Assembly (NCBI GenBank): GCA_012511955.1
Contig: JAAZFC010000109.1
Coordinates: 1 to 63,942 of the forward strand
Direction of reading: 5' to 3'
Length of the DNA stretch: 63,942 nucleotides
DNA from: Fibrobacter sp.
GTDB lineage: Bacteria > Fibrobacterota > Fibrobacteria > Fibrobacterales > Fibrobacteraceae
Shown here one piece after another: positions 41,857 through 50,809 of this stretch. Every line of letters starts with the position of its first letter. Within the stretch, counting starts at the first letter, position 1. The position numbers and the translations under genes are program-made. The notes beneath the pieces are model-generated. The model was not told where the DNA came from and did no database searches. It saw only the letters and a program-made list of their open reading frames with translations.

Positions 41857-42596
41857 TCCATACCCCCATCTACTCTTATGGTAGTGCCGCTAATGTAAGA
41901 GGCCTCATCGGAAGCGAGAAAAGAGACTAAATTCGCCACTTCAGCGGACTGCCCCATTCTCTTTAAAGACACCGCTTCTAGCATTAATTTTCTCATTTGT
42001 CCAGGTATTTTAGCTGTCATATCTGTTTCTATATAACCTGGAGCCACGCCTACAACTCTCACATTGTATTTGCCCACTTCTTTGGCTAAACTTCTGGTCA
42101 TGGCCACCAGCCCTCCCTTGGAAGCACTATAGTTGGTTTGACCTTCTGCAGCAGTTAGCCCAGAAACCGAAGCAATATTTATAATCACTCCCTGTCTTTT
42201 GCTTATCATCTGCTTGATAGCAGCCTTACTGGCGTAAAAAGACCCTAATAGATTAGTTTTGATAACAGTTTCAAATTGCTCTGTATTCATTAACGCAAAA
42301 AAGTTATCCGCAGTTATTCCCGCATTGTTAACTAAGACATTAATATCCTCAAACTTCGCTTTTATTTCATCAAAAAAATCTTTGACGGAATTTCCATTTG
42401 AGACATCACAGGGAAAGGCAAAGCAACGCTCTTCTCCTATGCTTTCAACCAGCTTTTCTGCTTCATTTCTGTTTTTGTTATAACTAAATGCCACTTTTGC
42501 TCCCTGGGAGGAAAACAATTCTACTATGGCTTTACCTATACCTCTAGAACCGCCAGTTACAACAACCAACTTATCTTTGAATTTATTCATGCTCAA
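41853..42596 (-). CDS. FabG-like 3-oxoacyl-ACP reductase
   Basis: A 247-residue short-chain dehydrogenase. 'VTGGSRGIGKAI' (near residue 14) binds NADPH. 'NNAGIT' near 90, 'NIASVSG' (Ser near 141) and 'YSASKGG' (YxxxK near 154) form the active site. It reduces 3-oxoacyl-ACP in the cluster. Confidence 0.92.
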   Translation of the reverse strand: MSMNKFKDKLVVVTGGSRGIGKAIVELFSSQGAKVAFSYNKNRNEAEKLVESIGEERCFAFPCDVSNGNSVKDFFDEIKAKFEDINVLVNNAGITADNFFALMNTEQFETVIKTNLLGSFYASKAAIKQMISKRQGVIINIASVSGLTAAEGQTNYSASKGGLVAMTRSLAKEVGKYNVRVVGVAPGYIETDMTAKIPGQMRKLMLEAVSLKRMGQSAEVANLVSFLASDEASYISGTTIRVDGGME

Positions 42597-42599
42597 CCC

Positions 42600-43454
42600 T
42601 CACTTACAGTTATTTGTGATTTTTAGACTATCAGTCCAACTCCTCATTTGTGTATTTAACGATACTCCTATAGCAGACACTTGTGCCAATATCTTGCAAC
42701 GGTCTTCACTACCAAAGTTGCTATCATAATCATTTAGTAGAAATTCTATATCTTGCTTACCCTTTTCTTGGGTTTCAAAAAAATGTGGTAATGACAAAAA
42801 GGTCAACCCTCTTACTATCCTAACCTCATAGTTATTAGGATCTATTTCACTGGCCAAATCCATTTCTCTCATACCGCGCTGCACCCATTCTGTCTTATCT
42901 ATAGGAGAGTTTACCAACAAAGCACGCTGAGTAAAGAAGCTACCTTTCCAAATTTGCGCTTCACAATCAAGACTATCATAAGACAAAATCTTGGTCAGCA
43001 TTTCATCAGCTGCACCCAAAACACCATCATCTCCGAGCTTAATAGCCAATTTTCTAACTCGGATTTTTAACAATGAATCTGCAAAATAGCTTGAATATTT
43101 GTCAATATCTGATATAATGCTCTTATAGACTACATACTCTGGAACCACTGCATCAGCCACTATGCTTTGGTGTATTTTATTGCTATCTAATTTTGATATT
43201 TCATAACTTTTTTCGCTACTTTCAATTTTTTTAATCCAGTTTTTAGCTAAAGCGTGATCTATGGATTTTGCTAGCATTGATTTGTCTACCGGTACCACAA
43301 ATTGATCACAAACTATATTCGCTAATAATGAATTATAATTAGCATCTTTAGGACCAGCTGAAGTGCTACTCACCTTACTGAAATCATTAACAATAATGAC
43401 CCCGAAGACAACTAGCAATACGACTGATGCTGCAATAAAGTATTTTTTTCTCAT
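42600..43454 (-). CDS. Membrane-anchored helical-repeat protein
   Basis: A 284-residue protein with an N-terminal anchor (residues 5-25, IAASVVLLVVFGVIIV) and a mostly helical outside domain. 'AQIWKGSFFTQRALLVNSPIDKTEWVQRGMREMDLASEIDPNNYEVRIVRGLTFLSLPHFFETQEKGKQDIEFLL' spans residues 173-245; it shares 'LPDFF/LPHFF' and 'KQDIEF/QQDFNTV' elements with the TPR protein at 39389-40081, so the two are probably distant paralogues. Function unknown; encoded between KS/CLF and FabG. Confidence 0.6.
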   Translation of the reverse strand: MRKKYFIAASVVLLVVFGVIIVNDFSKVSSTSAGPKDANYNSLLANIVCDQFVVPVDKSMLAKSIDHALAKNWIKKIESSEKSYEISKLDSNKIHQSIVADAVVPEYVVYKSIISDIDKYSSYFADSLLKIRVRKLAIKLGDDGVLGAADEMLTKILSYDSLDCEAQIWKGSFFTQRALLVNSPIDKTEWVQRGMREMDLASEIDPNNYEVRIVRGLTFLSLPHFFETQEKGKQDIEFLLNDYDSNFGSEDRCKILAQVSAIGVSLNTQMRSWTDSLKITNNCK

Positions 43455-43515
43455 ATTTTCTCCTTTTGTAACAACAAATTATTTAGTTGTACTTTTATTG
43501 TTCTTTTAGACTTTG

Positions 43516-45957
43516 TCATACTTTTAGCCTCATGCTAAAAGTCCCCGCACTCCCACCTTCTGTTATGGCGTTAAAAACTGCTCTACTAATGTTTTTATGA
43601 TTCACTTGATTTTTACATAAAGCAATGCTTTCTTGCCAAACTTCAGGCAAATTAATTGCAGACAGCCATGCGGCTAGGTTTAAAATAGGAGTAACTCCAG
43701 GAACATAGCCTACCAAAGGAGTTGTGCTTAACAATGGCACTGCTGTCTGCAAACTTTCTAAAGCTTTTAGTTCGTGAACATCATGATTAACTATGGATTT
43801 ACCCATTCCAAAAACTGCGTCTGTTAAGAAATCATCGCCGCTATAATGGCTTTCATAAATATTCAACAGAGGGTTGACTTCCCCTTGGAAAGCACCCGGA
43901 AAAACTGGGGTGTTTTCTGTATAAACACTGTCCAATAAACAGCTAATTTTAGCATTTCGACTTATCGCCTTATCTTCTCTTTCGAGCATAACAAAAACCG
44001 AAGCCTCGCCTATTACATATCCATTAGCATCTGTAGAATAAGGCTTTATGGTGTTTGATGTTAGTCCCAAAGCTTTTAACGCCTTATGAAATGTGCTACT
44101 ATACTCTGTGGATGAACCTAGCAACACATAATCAGCTTCATCGCTTTCCAAAAGAGATTTAGCTAGCATAAAAGAGTTAACAACGCCTATATCTGCATTA
44201 GACATAACCGTGGTATATCCTTTTATGCCTGTTTCGATGGTTAAATGCCCAATGTGCGCATTTATAACGCTATTGGGAAATAAGCTAGGATCACCAGTTT
44301 TATAGTTTTTCTCTAAAACTCCATCATAAAACTGCTGTACACTATTTATATGCCCTGTATGCGTATTGGCAACTATTGCTATGCGGCTAGAATTAGAAGG
44401 ACTAACCCTTAAACCCGCATCTTTTATACAACCCAAAGCCGCTACACAAGCAATTTGAGTGAACCTATCCATGCGCCGAGCATTTTTTATGCGGAACTTT
44501 CTGAGCTCTTGCTTCAGCAAGTCATCACTTATTTTTGCCGTAGCCTCGCTAAAAGTCTGTCTATATAATTTGCCTTTTTCAAGCTCACTTTCTTCAAAAG
44601 CGTTGCTAGAGTTTTGAATGGCATCGAACAAAGCAGGCAATCCAGACCCTGCATTGCTTATCTGATATGCACCAGTTATAGCAATGGAAACATTTTTGTC
44701 TCTGTTATTTTGTAAAACCACATTTTTAGTGTCTTTTGTTACCGCCACCGATACATTGTTACCGCCAAAAGCAAAGGCATTTTTCACCCCTAAGTTAAAA
44801 TCGTAATCACAGGATTTGTTTTGGACATAATTTAAGTCACAACCACTGCGTGCTTTTGTGAAATTAACAGTGGGAAAGGCCTTTTTTTGCTCCATGGATT
44901 TGAGAACCAAAGCCAACTCTATTATACCAGAAGCGCCTAAAGTATGCCCAATGCTCGCTTTAGCAGATGAAACCAAAAGATTTTCTTTGCCTTTAAAGGT
45001 ATTCATAATAGCACGAGTTTCCACTTTATCGTTGTGAGGGGTACCAGTGCCATGGGCGGCAACAAAGATATTTTCTTCCAATAAACCTGGTTTAATGCTT
45101 TTAAGAGCGGTATTTATACAGTTTGAAATGCCACGACCGGTAGGATCAGAAGCTGTGATATGATAAGCATCGCTATTACATGAATATCCCGCTAAAAATC
45201 CCTTGACACTTCCGCTTCTCGCCTTTACGCAGCTATTCCTTTCCATAATAACTGCACCAGCTCCTTCTCCTAAACTCAGCCCTAAATCACCTTCACTAAA
45301 AGGGGAACATTTTACTTCTGCCAAAGAATCTAATGAATTAAAACCAGTTAACGACAGCATACTCAAAGGATCTGAGCCAAGACATATAGCTACATCTATA
45401 GTTGACTCTTGCAAATATCTACTTCCCCAAATAACGGCATGTAAAGACGAAGAACAAGCCGTACTAAAGCAAATTCTTGGCCCACTAAAACCATACTCAT
45501 AAGCTAGTCTATCCAAGGCAAAACTCACGGAGAAAGAGATATAACTCTTAGGATTTACTGATTTATTTTCTTTAAAGTTGCGAATATAATCTCTTTCAAG
45601 GTTTACGAACCCTGACAAAGAAGTTCCATAAAACAAGCCGATTTTTTTATTATTAAAATAATCTCTTGAAACTCCTGTGCTATTCAGTGCATCTTCTACC
45701 GCTTTAAACAACAAAAGTTCACCTCTATCCATGGGGACTTTTTTGCTACTGCTTAAATCCCCAATTAGTCCTAAAAGAGTACTATCGCTATGTTTTACTT
45801 CCCCCGCATATTTGGCTCTACACTCACCTACATCCCAATACTTTATCTTTGAAATGCCATTTTGAGATAAATTAATATTCTCAAAAGATTCATTAAGTGT
45901 TTTACCAACAGGGGTTATTGCTCCATAACCAATTACTACAATGTCTTTTTCAATCAT
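43516..45957 (-). CDS. Fused ketosynthase / chain-length-factor-like protein
   Basis: An 813-residue protein. Residues 1-410 form a complete beta-ketoacyl-ACP synthase II-type domain with active Cys in 'STACSSSLHAV' (near 166), His in 'AAHGTGTPHND' (near 302) and His in 'SIGHTLGASG' (near 338). Residues 425-813 form a second KS-fold domain in which the Cys site is replaced ('TTVMSNADIGVV') and the other motifs are lost. This matches a chain-length-factor or non-catalytic partner as in type II polyketide and aryl polyene pathways, where KS and CLF are normally separate chains. The start follows TTAGGAGG. First gene of the cluster. Confidence 0.85.
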   Translation of the reverse strand: MIEKDIVVIGYGAITPVGKTLNESFENINLSQNGISKIKYWDVGECRAKYAGEVKHSDSTLLGLIGDLSSSKKVPMDRGELLLFKAVEDALNSTGVSRDYFNNKKIGLFYGTSLSGFVNLERDYIRNFKENKSVNPKSYISFSVSFALDRLAYEYGFSGPRICFSTACSSSLHAVIWGSRYLQESTIDVAICLGSDPLSMLSLTGFNSLDSLAEVKCSPFSEGDLGLSLGEGAGAVIMERNSCVKARSGSVKGFLAGYSCNSDAYHITASDPTGRGISNCINTALKSIKPGLLEENIFVAAHGTGTPHNDKVETRAIMNTFKGKENLLVSSAKASIGHTLGASGIIELALVLKSMEQKKAFPTVNFTKARSGCDLNYVQNKSCDYDFNLGVKNAFAFGGNNVSVAVTKDTKNVVLQNNRDKNVSIAITGAYQISNAGSGLPALFDAIQNSSNAFEESELEKGKLYRQTFSEATAKISDDLLKQELRKFRIKNARRMDRFTQIACVAALGCIKDAGLRVSPSNSSRIAIVANTHTGHINSVQQFYDGVLEKNYKTGDPSLFPNSVINAHIGHLTIETGIKGYTTVMSNADIGVVNSFMLAKSLLESDEADYVLLGSSTEYSSTFHKALKALGLTSNTIKPYSTDANGYVIGEASVFVMLEREDKAISRNAKISCLLDSVYTENTPVFPGAFQGEVNPLLNIYESHYSGDDFLTDAVFGMGKSIVNHDVHELKALESLQTAVPLLSTTPLVGYVPGVTPILNLAAWLSAINLPEVWQESIALCKNQVNHKNISRAVFNAITEGGSAGTFSMRLKV

Positions 45958-46078
45958 TTACTTCGACCTCCTAAGGCAGAAGTTAATTCCTGATTTTTTT
46001 TATGTCAAGGTTTTTTTTATTTTATCAGCAAATAATTTTGAAAATCGCTTTTTTGAGCAAATTAGGTCTTAGTTTTAA

Positions 46079-46786
46079 TTAATTCTGCACGCAACGCACA
46101 GAATAACCTTTTGCTAAAAGACTAGACACAAAAGAGGCTGTAGCAGACTCTGATTCTAAAGTAAAAGCGTAGCACATATCTTCTAAACTTGTGGTGTTTG
46201 TCCACCAGCCAGCTCTATCTGGCTTTGAATCTGCAAGCAAAGGCGGTCCATCGCCTCCAGGTAAAGCATTAAATCCATAATCATCGGTTCCATCCCAATA
46301 TTCTGCTGATTTTAAACGAGTTCCCACATCGTCAGTGGCATCTAAAGCATTTATTAGTCCTTCCCATTCTTCTTTACTGGGTAAATGCCAGCCAGAAGGA
46401 CACGCTTCCATAGCCGCATCGTGATTGTAAAGTGCGCCGTATAACGAGTAATTTTCATGGTTTTTAGCCGCTGCCAAATCAGTTCCATTATATCCATAAA
46501 CAAAATATTGAACTTGCTCTTCATCGTAAAAAGTCATTAAAGCAGTGACTTTGGGTAAATAGGCTAAATTTTCAGCCATCCACCATTGGCCACTTACCCC
46601 CATGGTCTTGTATTCACGACCATCGCGCTCATCTACCAATGAACCATATTCCAACATTGCTTTACCAATATCATCATCAACTTTGACATTGATAGTGCGC
46701 GCTTTGGGCCTTTCATTTGTAGCAAAAGTCAGATTGTTCTCTGTGGTGCATCCCAATAATATCATAAGAACCAGTAGTCTCAGCAT
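46079..46786 (-). CDS. Lipoprotein with Fibrobacter succinogenes major paralogous domain
   Basis: A 235-residue protein starting at ATG 46786 behind AGGAGT. The signal 'LVLMILLGC' is a lipobox. The mature part has 'DGREYKTMGVSGQWWMAENL', 'LYNHDAAMEACPSGWHLPSKEEWEGLI' and 'YSVRCV' at the end, which is the pattern of the Fib_succ_major paralogous domain (FGE-like fold), widely expanded in Fibrobacter. It is the best taxonomic marker in the window. Its function is unknown; cell-surface location is likely. Diverges from the GH10 gene. Confidence 0.88.
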   Translation of the reverse strand: MLRLLVLMILLGCTTENNLTFATNERPKARTINVKVDDDIGKAMLEYGSLVDERDGREYKTMGVSGQWWMAENLAYLPKVTALMTFYDEEQVQYFVYGYNGTDLAAAKNHENYSLYGALYNHDAAMEACPSGWHLPSKEEWEGLINALDATDDVGTRLKSAEYWDGTDDYGFNALPGGDGPPLLADSKPDRAGWWTNTTSLEDMCYAFTLESESATASFVSSLLAKGYSVRCVQN

Positions 46787-46862
46787 GATAACTCCTACTT
46801 TAAAACACAACTCTTTTTAAGTTAAATCTTCCGACACCTTTATCAAAGGGTGCTTTTTGTCT

Positions 46863-46879
46863 ATGGACATTTTGTCCAT
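46863..46879. promoter_or_regulatory. Palindromic operator candidate upstream of GH10
   Basis: A perfect inverted repeat atggaca-ttt-tgtccat ends 77 bp before the GH10 start. A close copy lies at the same distance before the GH43 start (48776-48792), which suggests a shared regulator. Confidence 0.5.
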
Positions 46880-46956
46880 GAAATCTGCCTAAAAAGCTGT
46901 TCGACTGATACTATTCGGGGGTATTTTTTTAATAGAACAGCCTTGGTGGAGGAAAC

Positions 46957-48504
46957 ATGAAACCAATACTTTTAATACTAATAATGAGTTTATCTATGAC
47001 TCAAGCCCAAATCGCCAAAGGAGCGACCAAATTTTTGGGTAATATTACCACACACGGCACGGTAAGGGATGATTTTGCATCGCTTTGGAATCAAATTACC
47101 GCTGAAAATGAGTGTAAATGGGAGTCTGTAGAAGGCAGAGCCCAAAATGAACGCAATTGGACGGGCTGCGATAGGGTTTATAATTATGCCAGAGCTAACA
47201 ATATGCCCACTAAATTTCACACTCTAGTTTGGGGTTCCCAATATCCTAAATGGATGGATAACTTAAATCAAGAGCAGCAACTTGCTGCGGTTACCGCCTG
47301 GATGGATGCAGCTCAAGAGCGCTATCCCGATTTAGACTTGATCGATGTGGTAAACGAAGCGGTTCCTGGACATGCAGTGCCTACTTTTAAAAATGCCCTA
47401 GGCGGCGATGGTGCCACAGGATACGATTGGATTATCAATTGTTTTAAAATGGCGAGAGAACGCTGGCCCAATGCGATTTTGATTTATAACGATTACAATG
47501 AACTCACTTGGCAAAAAGAAGAATTTAAAGATTTAATGAATAGAATTAAAGGCTCGGGATATGTAGATGCCATGGGATTCCAAGCCCACGGTTGGCAAGA
47601 TCTAAGCGGTCCTGAATTAAAAAGACGCATTGATGAAATGTACAACAGCGTCAAATTGCCTATTTATATTTCTGAATACGATATAGATAAAGAAAGCGAC
47701 CAAGAACAGTTGAATATTTATAAAGCCCAGTTTCCTGTAATGTGGGAACATCCGCAAGTAGCTGGAGTAACTATTTGGGGTTATATACACGGCTCTACTT
47801 GGATTCCCCATAGCGGACTAATCAAAAACGGTCAAGATCGTCCTGCCATGACTTGGCTCATTGATTATGTTTCTAAATACTTAAATGTCCCCGCTCCTCA
47901 AGTGGGTTCTGGTGAGCCACCTCCACCCCCACCTCCACCTGAACCCAAAGGTCCCTGGAACGATAAAGTGCATAGTATTCCTGGAGTAATTCAAGCCCAG
48001 CACTATGATTTAGGTGGCGAAAGTGTAAGTTATCACGACACCGACAATATAAACGAAGGTGGCGCTTTCCGTGAAGATGGTGTAGATATTGAAGTTACTG
48101 GCGATGTTTCTGGGGATTATAATATCGGATATATACGAGATGGCGAATGGTTGGAATATACGGTAAATGTGGAAAAGTCTGGAGTTTATGAGCTAGACCT
48201 CCGCGTGGCCAGCCAAGGCGATGGTAAAAGCTTAGATGTTTTAATGGATGGTAAAAAAATTGCCGAAAATGTGGAAATTCCCGACACCGATGGGTGGCAA
48301 GATTGGACTACTATCACCGTTAACAATCTTAACCTTAAATCTGGTGAGCAACTTATGCGCTTAGTGTTTAACGGTGACTATTTTAACCTTAATTGGGTGG
48401 AATTTAAACCTCAAACTTCTGTTAAAACTTTATTTTCAAAAATACTTCAAGAAAATCGTGTTCCCAGTAAGCTTTACGACCTCAGCGGAAGACGAAAATT
48501 CTAA
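46957..48504 (+). CDS. GH10 endo-xylanase with CBM6
   Basis: A 515-residue secreted enzyme. The signal peptide is ILLILIMSLSMTQA. The GH10 domain covers residues 18-305, with acid/base Glu in 'IDVVNEAVPG' (near 130), 'MGFQAHGW' and nucleophile Glu in 'IYISEYDID' (near 232). A proline run (PPPPPPPP, near 325) leads to a CBM6 (about residues 343-485; 'VIQAQHYDLGG', 'IGYIRDGEWLEYTV', 'FNLNWVEF'). It ends in the short tail KLYDLSGRRKF. It cuts the xylan backbone outside the cell. GTGGAGGAAAC precedes the ATG. A terminator follows at 48529. Confidence 0.95.
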   Translation: MKPILLILIMSLSMTQAQIAKGATKFLGNITTHGTVRDDFASLWNQITAENECKWESVEGRAQNERNWTGCDRVYNYARANNMPTKFHTLVWGSQYPKWMDNLNQEQQLAAVTAWMDAAQERYPDLDLIDVVNEAVPGHAVPTFKNALGGDGATGYDWIINCFKMARERWPNAILIYNDYNELTWQKEEFKDLMNRIKGSGYVDAMGFQAHGWQDLSGPELKRRIDEMYNSVKLPIYISEYDIDKESDQEQLNIYKAQFPVMWEHPQVAGVTIWGYIHGSTWIPHSGLIKNGQDRPAMTWLIDYVSKYLNVPAPQVGSGEPPPPPPPPEPKGPWNDKVHSIPGVIQAQHYDLGGESVSYHDTDNINEGGAFREDGVDIEVTGDVSGDYNIGYIRDGEWLEYTVNVEKSGVYELDLRVASQGDGKSLDVLMDGKKIAENVEIPDTDGWQDWTTITVNNLNLKSGEQLMRLVFNGDYFNLNWVEFKPQTSVKTLFSKILQENRVPSKLYDLSGRRKF

Positions 48505-48528
48505 GAACCCTCTCCAACCCAATACATG

Positions 48529-48567
48529 CAGGCTATCATCTAACGATGGTGGCCTGTTGTTTTTTTA
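48529..48567 (+). terminator. Rho-independent terminator after GH10
   Basis: Hairpin caggctatcatc / gatggtggcctg with loop taac, then ttgttttttt. It begins about 25 bp after the GH10 stop. Confidence 0.75.
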
Positions 48568-48702
48568 AATTCTAGACTGTTGTATAACTAGTCAACGCTT
48601 TTATTTTTTAAAGCCTTTTATTTCCCTTTATTGCTATTAAAACCAATATATTGTTAATATATGCGTGGTCTCAAAACGCATATCCCATACCCATAACTCA
48701 CC

Positions 48703-48738
48703 AAACACCACGACTGTTAACCGTCGTGGTGTTTTTCT
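48703..48738 (+). terminator. Strong rho-independent terminator-like hairpin
   Basis: Perfect stem aaacaccacgac / gtcgtggtgttt around tgttaacc, followed by ttcttt. It lies in the 366-bp gap between GH10 and GH43 and ends about 38 bp before the operator-like site at 48776. Confidence 0.75.
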
Positions 48739-48775
48739 TTGTTCAAGTTTTAAGTTAACAGCAAAAAAGCTAATC

Positions 48776-48792
48776 CTTGACATTTTGTCCAT
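48776..48792. promoter_or_regulatory. Operator/promoter candidate upstream of GH43
   Basis: cttgacattttgtccat matches 14 of 17 positions of the palindrome at 46863-46879 and ends 78 bp before the GH43 start. Its ttgaca could double as a -35 box; the -10 was not clear. Confidence 0.45.
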
Positions 48793-48870
48793 GAGAACCT
48801 TCTCTAAGCTCTTATTTTATCAGGATTTTGACCATATCTTTATATAAGAAACAGTTATGAGGTATATAAG

Positions 48871-50784
48871 ATGGGAAAGCATTTTGTTGCAGTTATTGCA
48901 CTTTTAGCCGTTTTAGCAATTGCTGATAATCCAATTGTTCAAACTTATTTTGCACCAGATCCTGCCCCCATGGTGTACAATGATACGGTATTTGTTTATA
49001 CTGGGCATGACGAAGATATAACCGTAGATAATTTTTTCACCATGCACCGATGGCGTGTTTATTCTAGCACCGACATGGTAAATTGGACTGACAGAGGTGC
49101 GCCTCTTTCTCACCAAGATTTCAGTTGGGCTGGAGATAAAGCGTGGGCTGCTCAAGCCATTGAGCGTAATGGTAAGTTCTATTGGTATGTAACTGCAGGG
49201 CTAAAAGGCTCAAATCAGCCCGCTATTGGGGTAGCGGTTGGAGATAGTCCTGTGGGGCCTTTCCATGACCCCATCGACAAGCCTCTAATAAAAAGATCTT
49301 GGGATGAGATTGACCCCACAGTATATATAGATACTGATGGGCAAGCTTATTTGTACTGGGGCAATCCCAATCTTTACTATGTAAAACTTAACGAAGATAT
49401 GATAAGCTATAATGGCTCTATTCAAAACATCCCCATGACCACAGAAGCTTTTGGAGTGAGGCATGGCGATGACAATCGTGAAACGACTTACGAAGAGGGA
49501 CCATGGTTTTATAAGAGAAACAGTTTGTATTACATGGTCTATGCCACGGGTCCTTTACCAGAAAAAATCGGATATTCCACTGCTACTGGTCCCACAGGTC
49601 CTTGGAAATATGGCGGTGAAATAATGGGTTCAGATGGCATTGGCAGTTTTACCATTCATCCGGGTGTAATTGATTTTAAGGGTAGATCATATCTTTTTTA
49701 CCATACTGGCAACCTACCTAATGGTGGTGGGTATAAACGAGCCGTATCTGTAGAAGAATTTAGCTATGGAGCTGATGGGAGTATTCCCAGAATAAAACCA
49801 ACTAAAAGCGGCCCCGAACCCGTAGCTAATTTAAATCCCTTCAAACGCGTAGAAGCGGAATGTATGGCATTTTCTCGAGGTCTAAAAACCACCCAAAACT
49901 CTAGCGTAGGGATTTATGTAAACCAAATACACAACGACGATTATATTAAGCTGCGATCAGTGGATTTTTCTACCCAAGGTGCTGACACCATATTTTTATC
50001 AATTTCTACTCCTGAAAACACCCAAGGAGGTACTATTGATGTAGTTATAGATTCATCACAAAATATCGCTTCTATAAACATTCCTAAAAGTAATAATTCT
50101 GCTTGGCAATTATTAAAATTCCCCATTAAACACACCACTGGTGTCCACGACTTATTCTTCAATTTTAAAAGCAACCATAATAGCGAATTATTTCACTTTG
50201 ACTACTGGTATGTTAAAAGTAATATCCCCGACGAATCCCTGCGGCAACCCTTTAAAGAGGTCTTAACCGTACCAGGCTTAATTCAAGCAGAAGACTTTGA
50301 CATTGGGGGACAAGGGCTTGCATACTCAGATAATGACCCGGAAAACCAAGGGGGTGAATATCGCGATGAGGGCGTAGATATCACCACCGATAACGAAGGA
50401 AACTATGTGGTGGGATGGACTGAAGTAGGTGAATGGTTATCTTACTCTATAAATGTGGACTCCACAGCCAAATACTTATGGGAGGCTAGAGTCTCATCGG
50501 CCATGGACAACAGTTCCTTTAAAATTTTTGTCGATGACAAAGATGTCAGCGGAAACATAGCCGTTCCCAACACTGATAGTTGGGATTCTTATGTAACAAT
50601 TAACGGTACTACTGAAAACATTAGCGCAGGCAAACATATTTTAAAAATCTCTATTACTGGAGCCTTTGTAAACATTGACTGGCTGAAATTTTCTGATCTA
50701 AACACCGTATCTATTATAAAAAACCTTCCAGCCCCCATTAAAACTCCAATCAAATACTACAACTTAAAAGGACAGTTTAAATAA
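48871..50784 (+). CDS. GH43 glycosidase with two CBM6-type modules
   Basis: A 637-residue secreted enzyme with signal peptide (VAVIALLAVLAIA). The five-bladed GH43 domain covers residues 20-310: 'FAPDPAPMVY' (Asp 30), 'DEIDPTVYID' (near 150) and 'YEEGPWFYKR' (near 207) supply the three acidic catalytic residues. A first CBM6-like module covers residues 325-445. A second (about 468-610) starts 'LIQAEDFDIGG', and its DNA is almost identical to that of the next gene. It ends in the short tail YYNLKGQFK. Likely an arabinofuranosidase or xylosidase acting on arabinoxylan. Precedes GH5 by 25 bp. Confidence 0.93.
   Translation: MGKHFVAVIALLAVLAIADNPIVQTYFAPDPAPMVYNDTVFVYTGHDEDITVDNFFTMHRWRVYSSTDMVNWTDRGAPLSHQDFSWAGDKAWAAQAIERNGKFYWYVTAGLKGSNQPAIGVAVGDSPVGPFHDPIDKPLIKRSWDEIDPTVYIDTDGQAYLYWGNPNLYYVKLNEDMISYNGSIQNIPMTTEAFGVRHGDDNRETTYEEGPWFYKRNSLYYMVYATGPLPEKIGYSTATGPTGPWKYGGEIMGSDGIGSFTIHPGVIDFKGRSYLFYHTGNLPNGGGYKRAVSVEEFSYGADGSIPRIKPTKSGPEPVANLNPFKRVEAECMAFSRGLKTTQNSSVGIYVNQIHNDDYIKLRSVDFSTQGADTIFLSISTPENTQGGTIDVVIDSSQNIASINIPKSNNSAWQLLKFPIKHTTGVHDLFFNFKSNHNSELFHFDYWYVKSNIPDESLRQPFKEVLTVPGLIQAEDFDIGGQGLAYSDNDPENQGGEYRDEGVDITTDNEGNYVVGWTEVGEWLSYSINVDSTAKYLWEARVSSAMDNSSFKIFVDDKDVSGNIAVPNTDSWDSYVTINGTTENISAGKHILKISITGAFVNIDWLKFSDLNTVSIIKNLPAPIKTPIKYYNLKGQFK
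50249..50720. repeat. CBM6 module DNA repeat, copy 1
   Basis: About 470 bp, from ccctttaaagagg to tctattataaaa, nearly identical to 52007-52488 in the next gene. Differences are few and mostly at third codon positions. Confidence 0.9.
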
Positions 50785-50809
50785 CTGTCATTTAAAAACA
50801 GGTTAAGAA

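Noticed and set aside
32057-45957. Straight assignment of the cluster as an aryl polyene pathway
   Set aside because: Core genes fit, but MMPL exporter, aromatic starter and ligase genes are missing and an ABC exporter plus LuxI-like acyltransferase are present, so the product class is left open.
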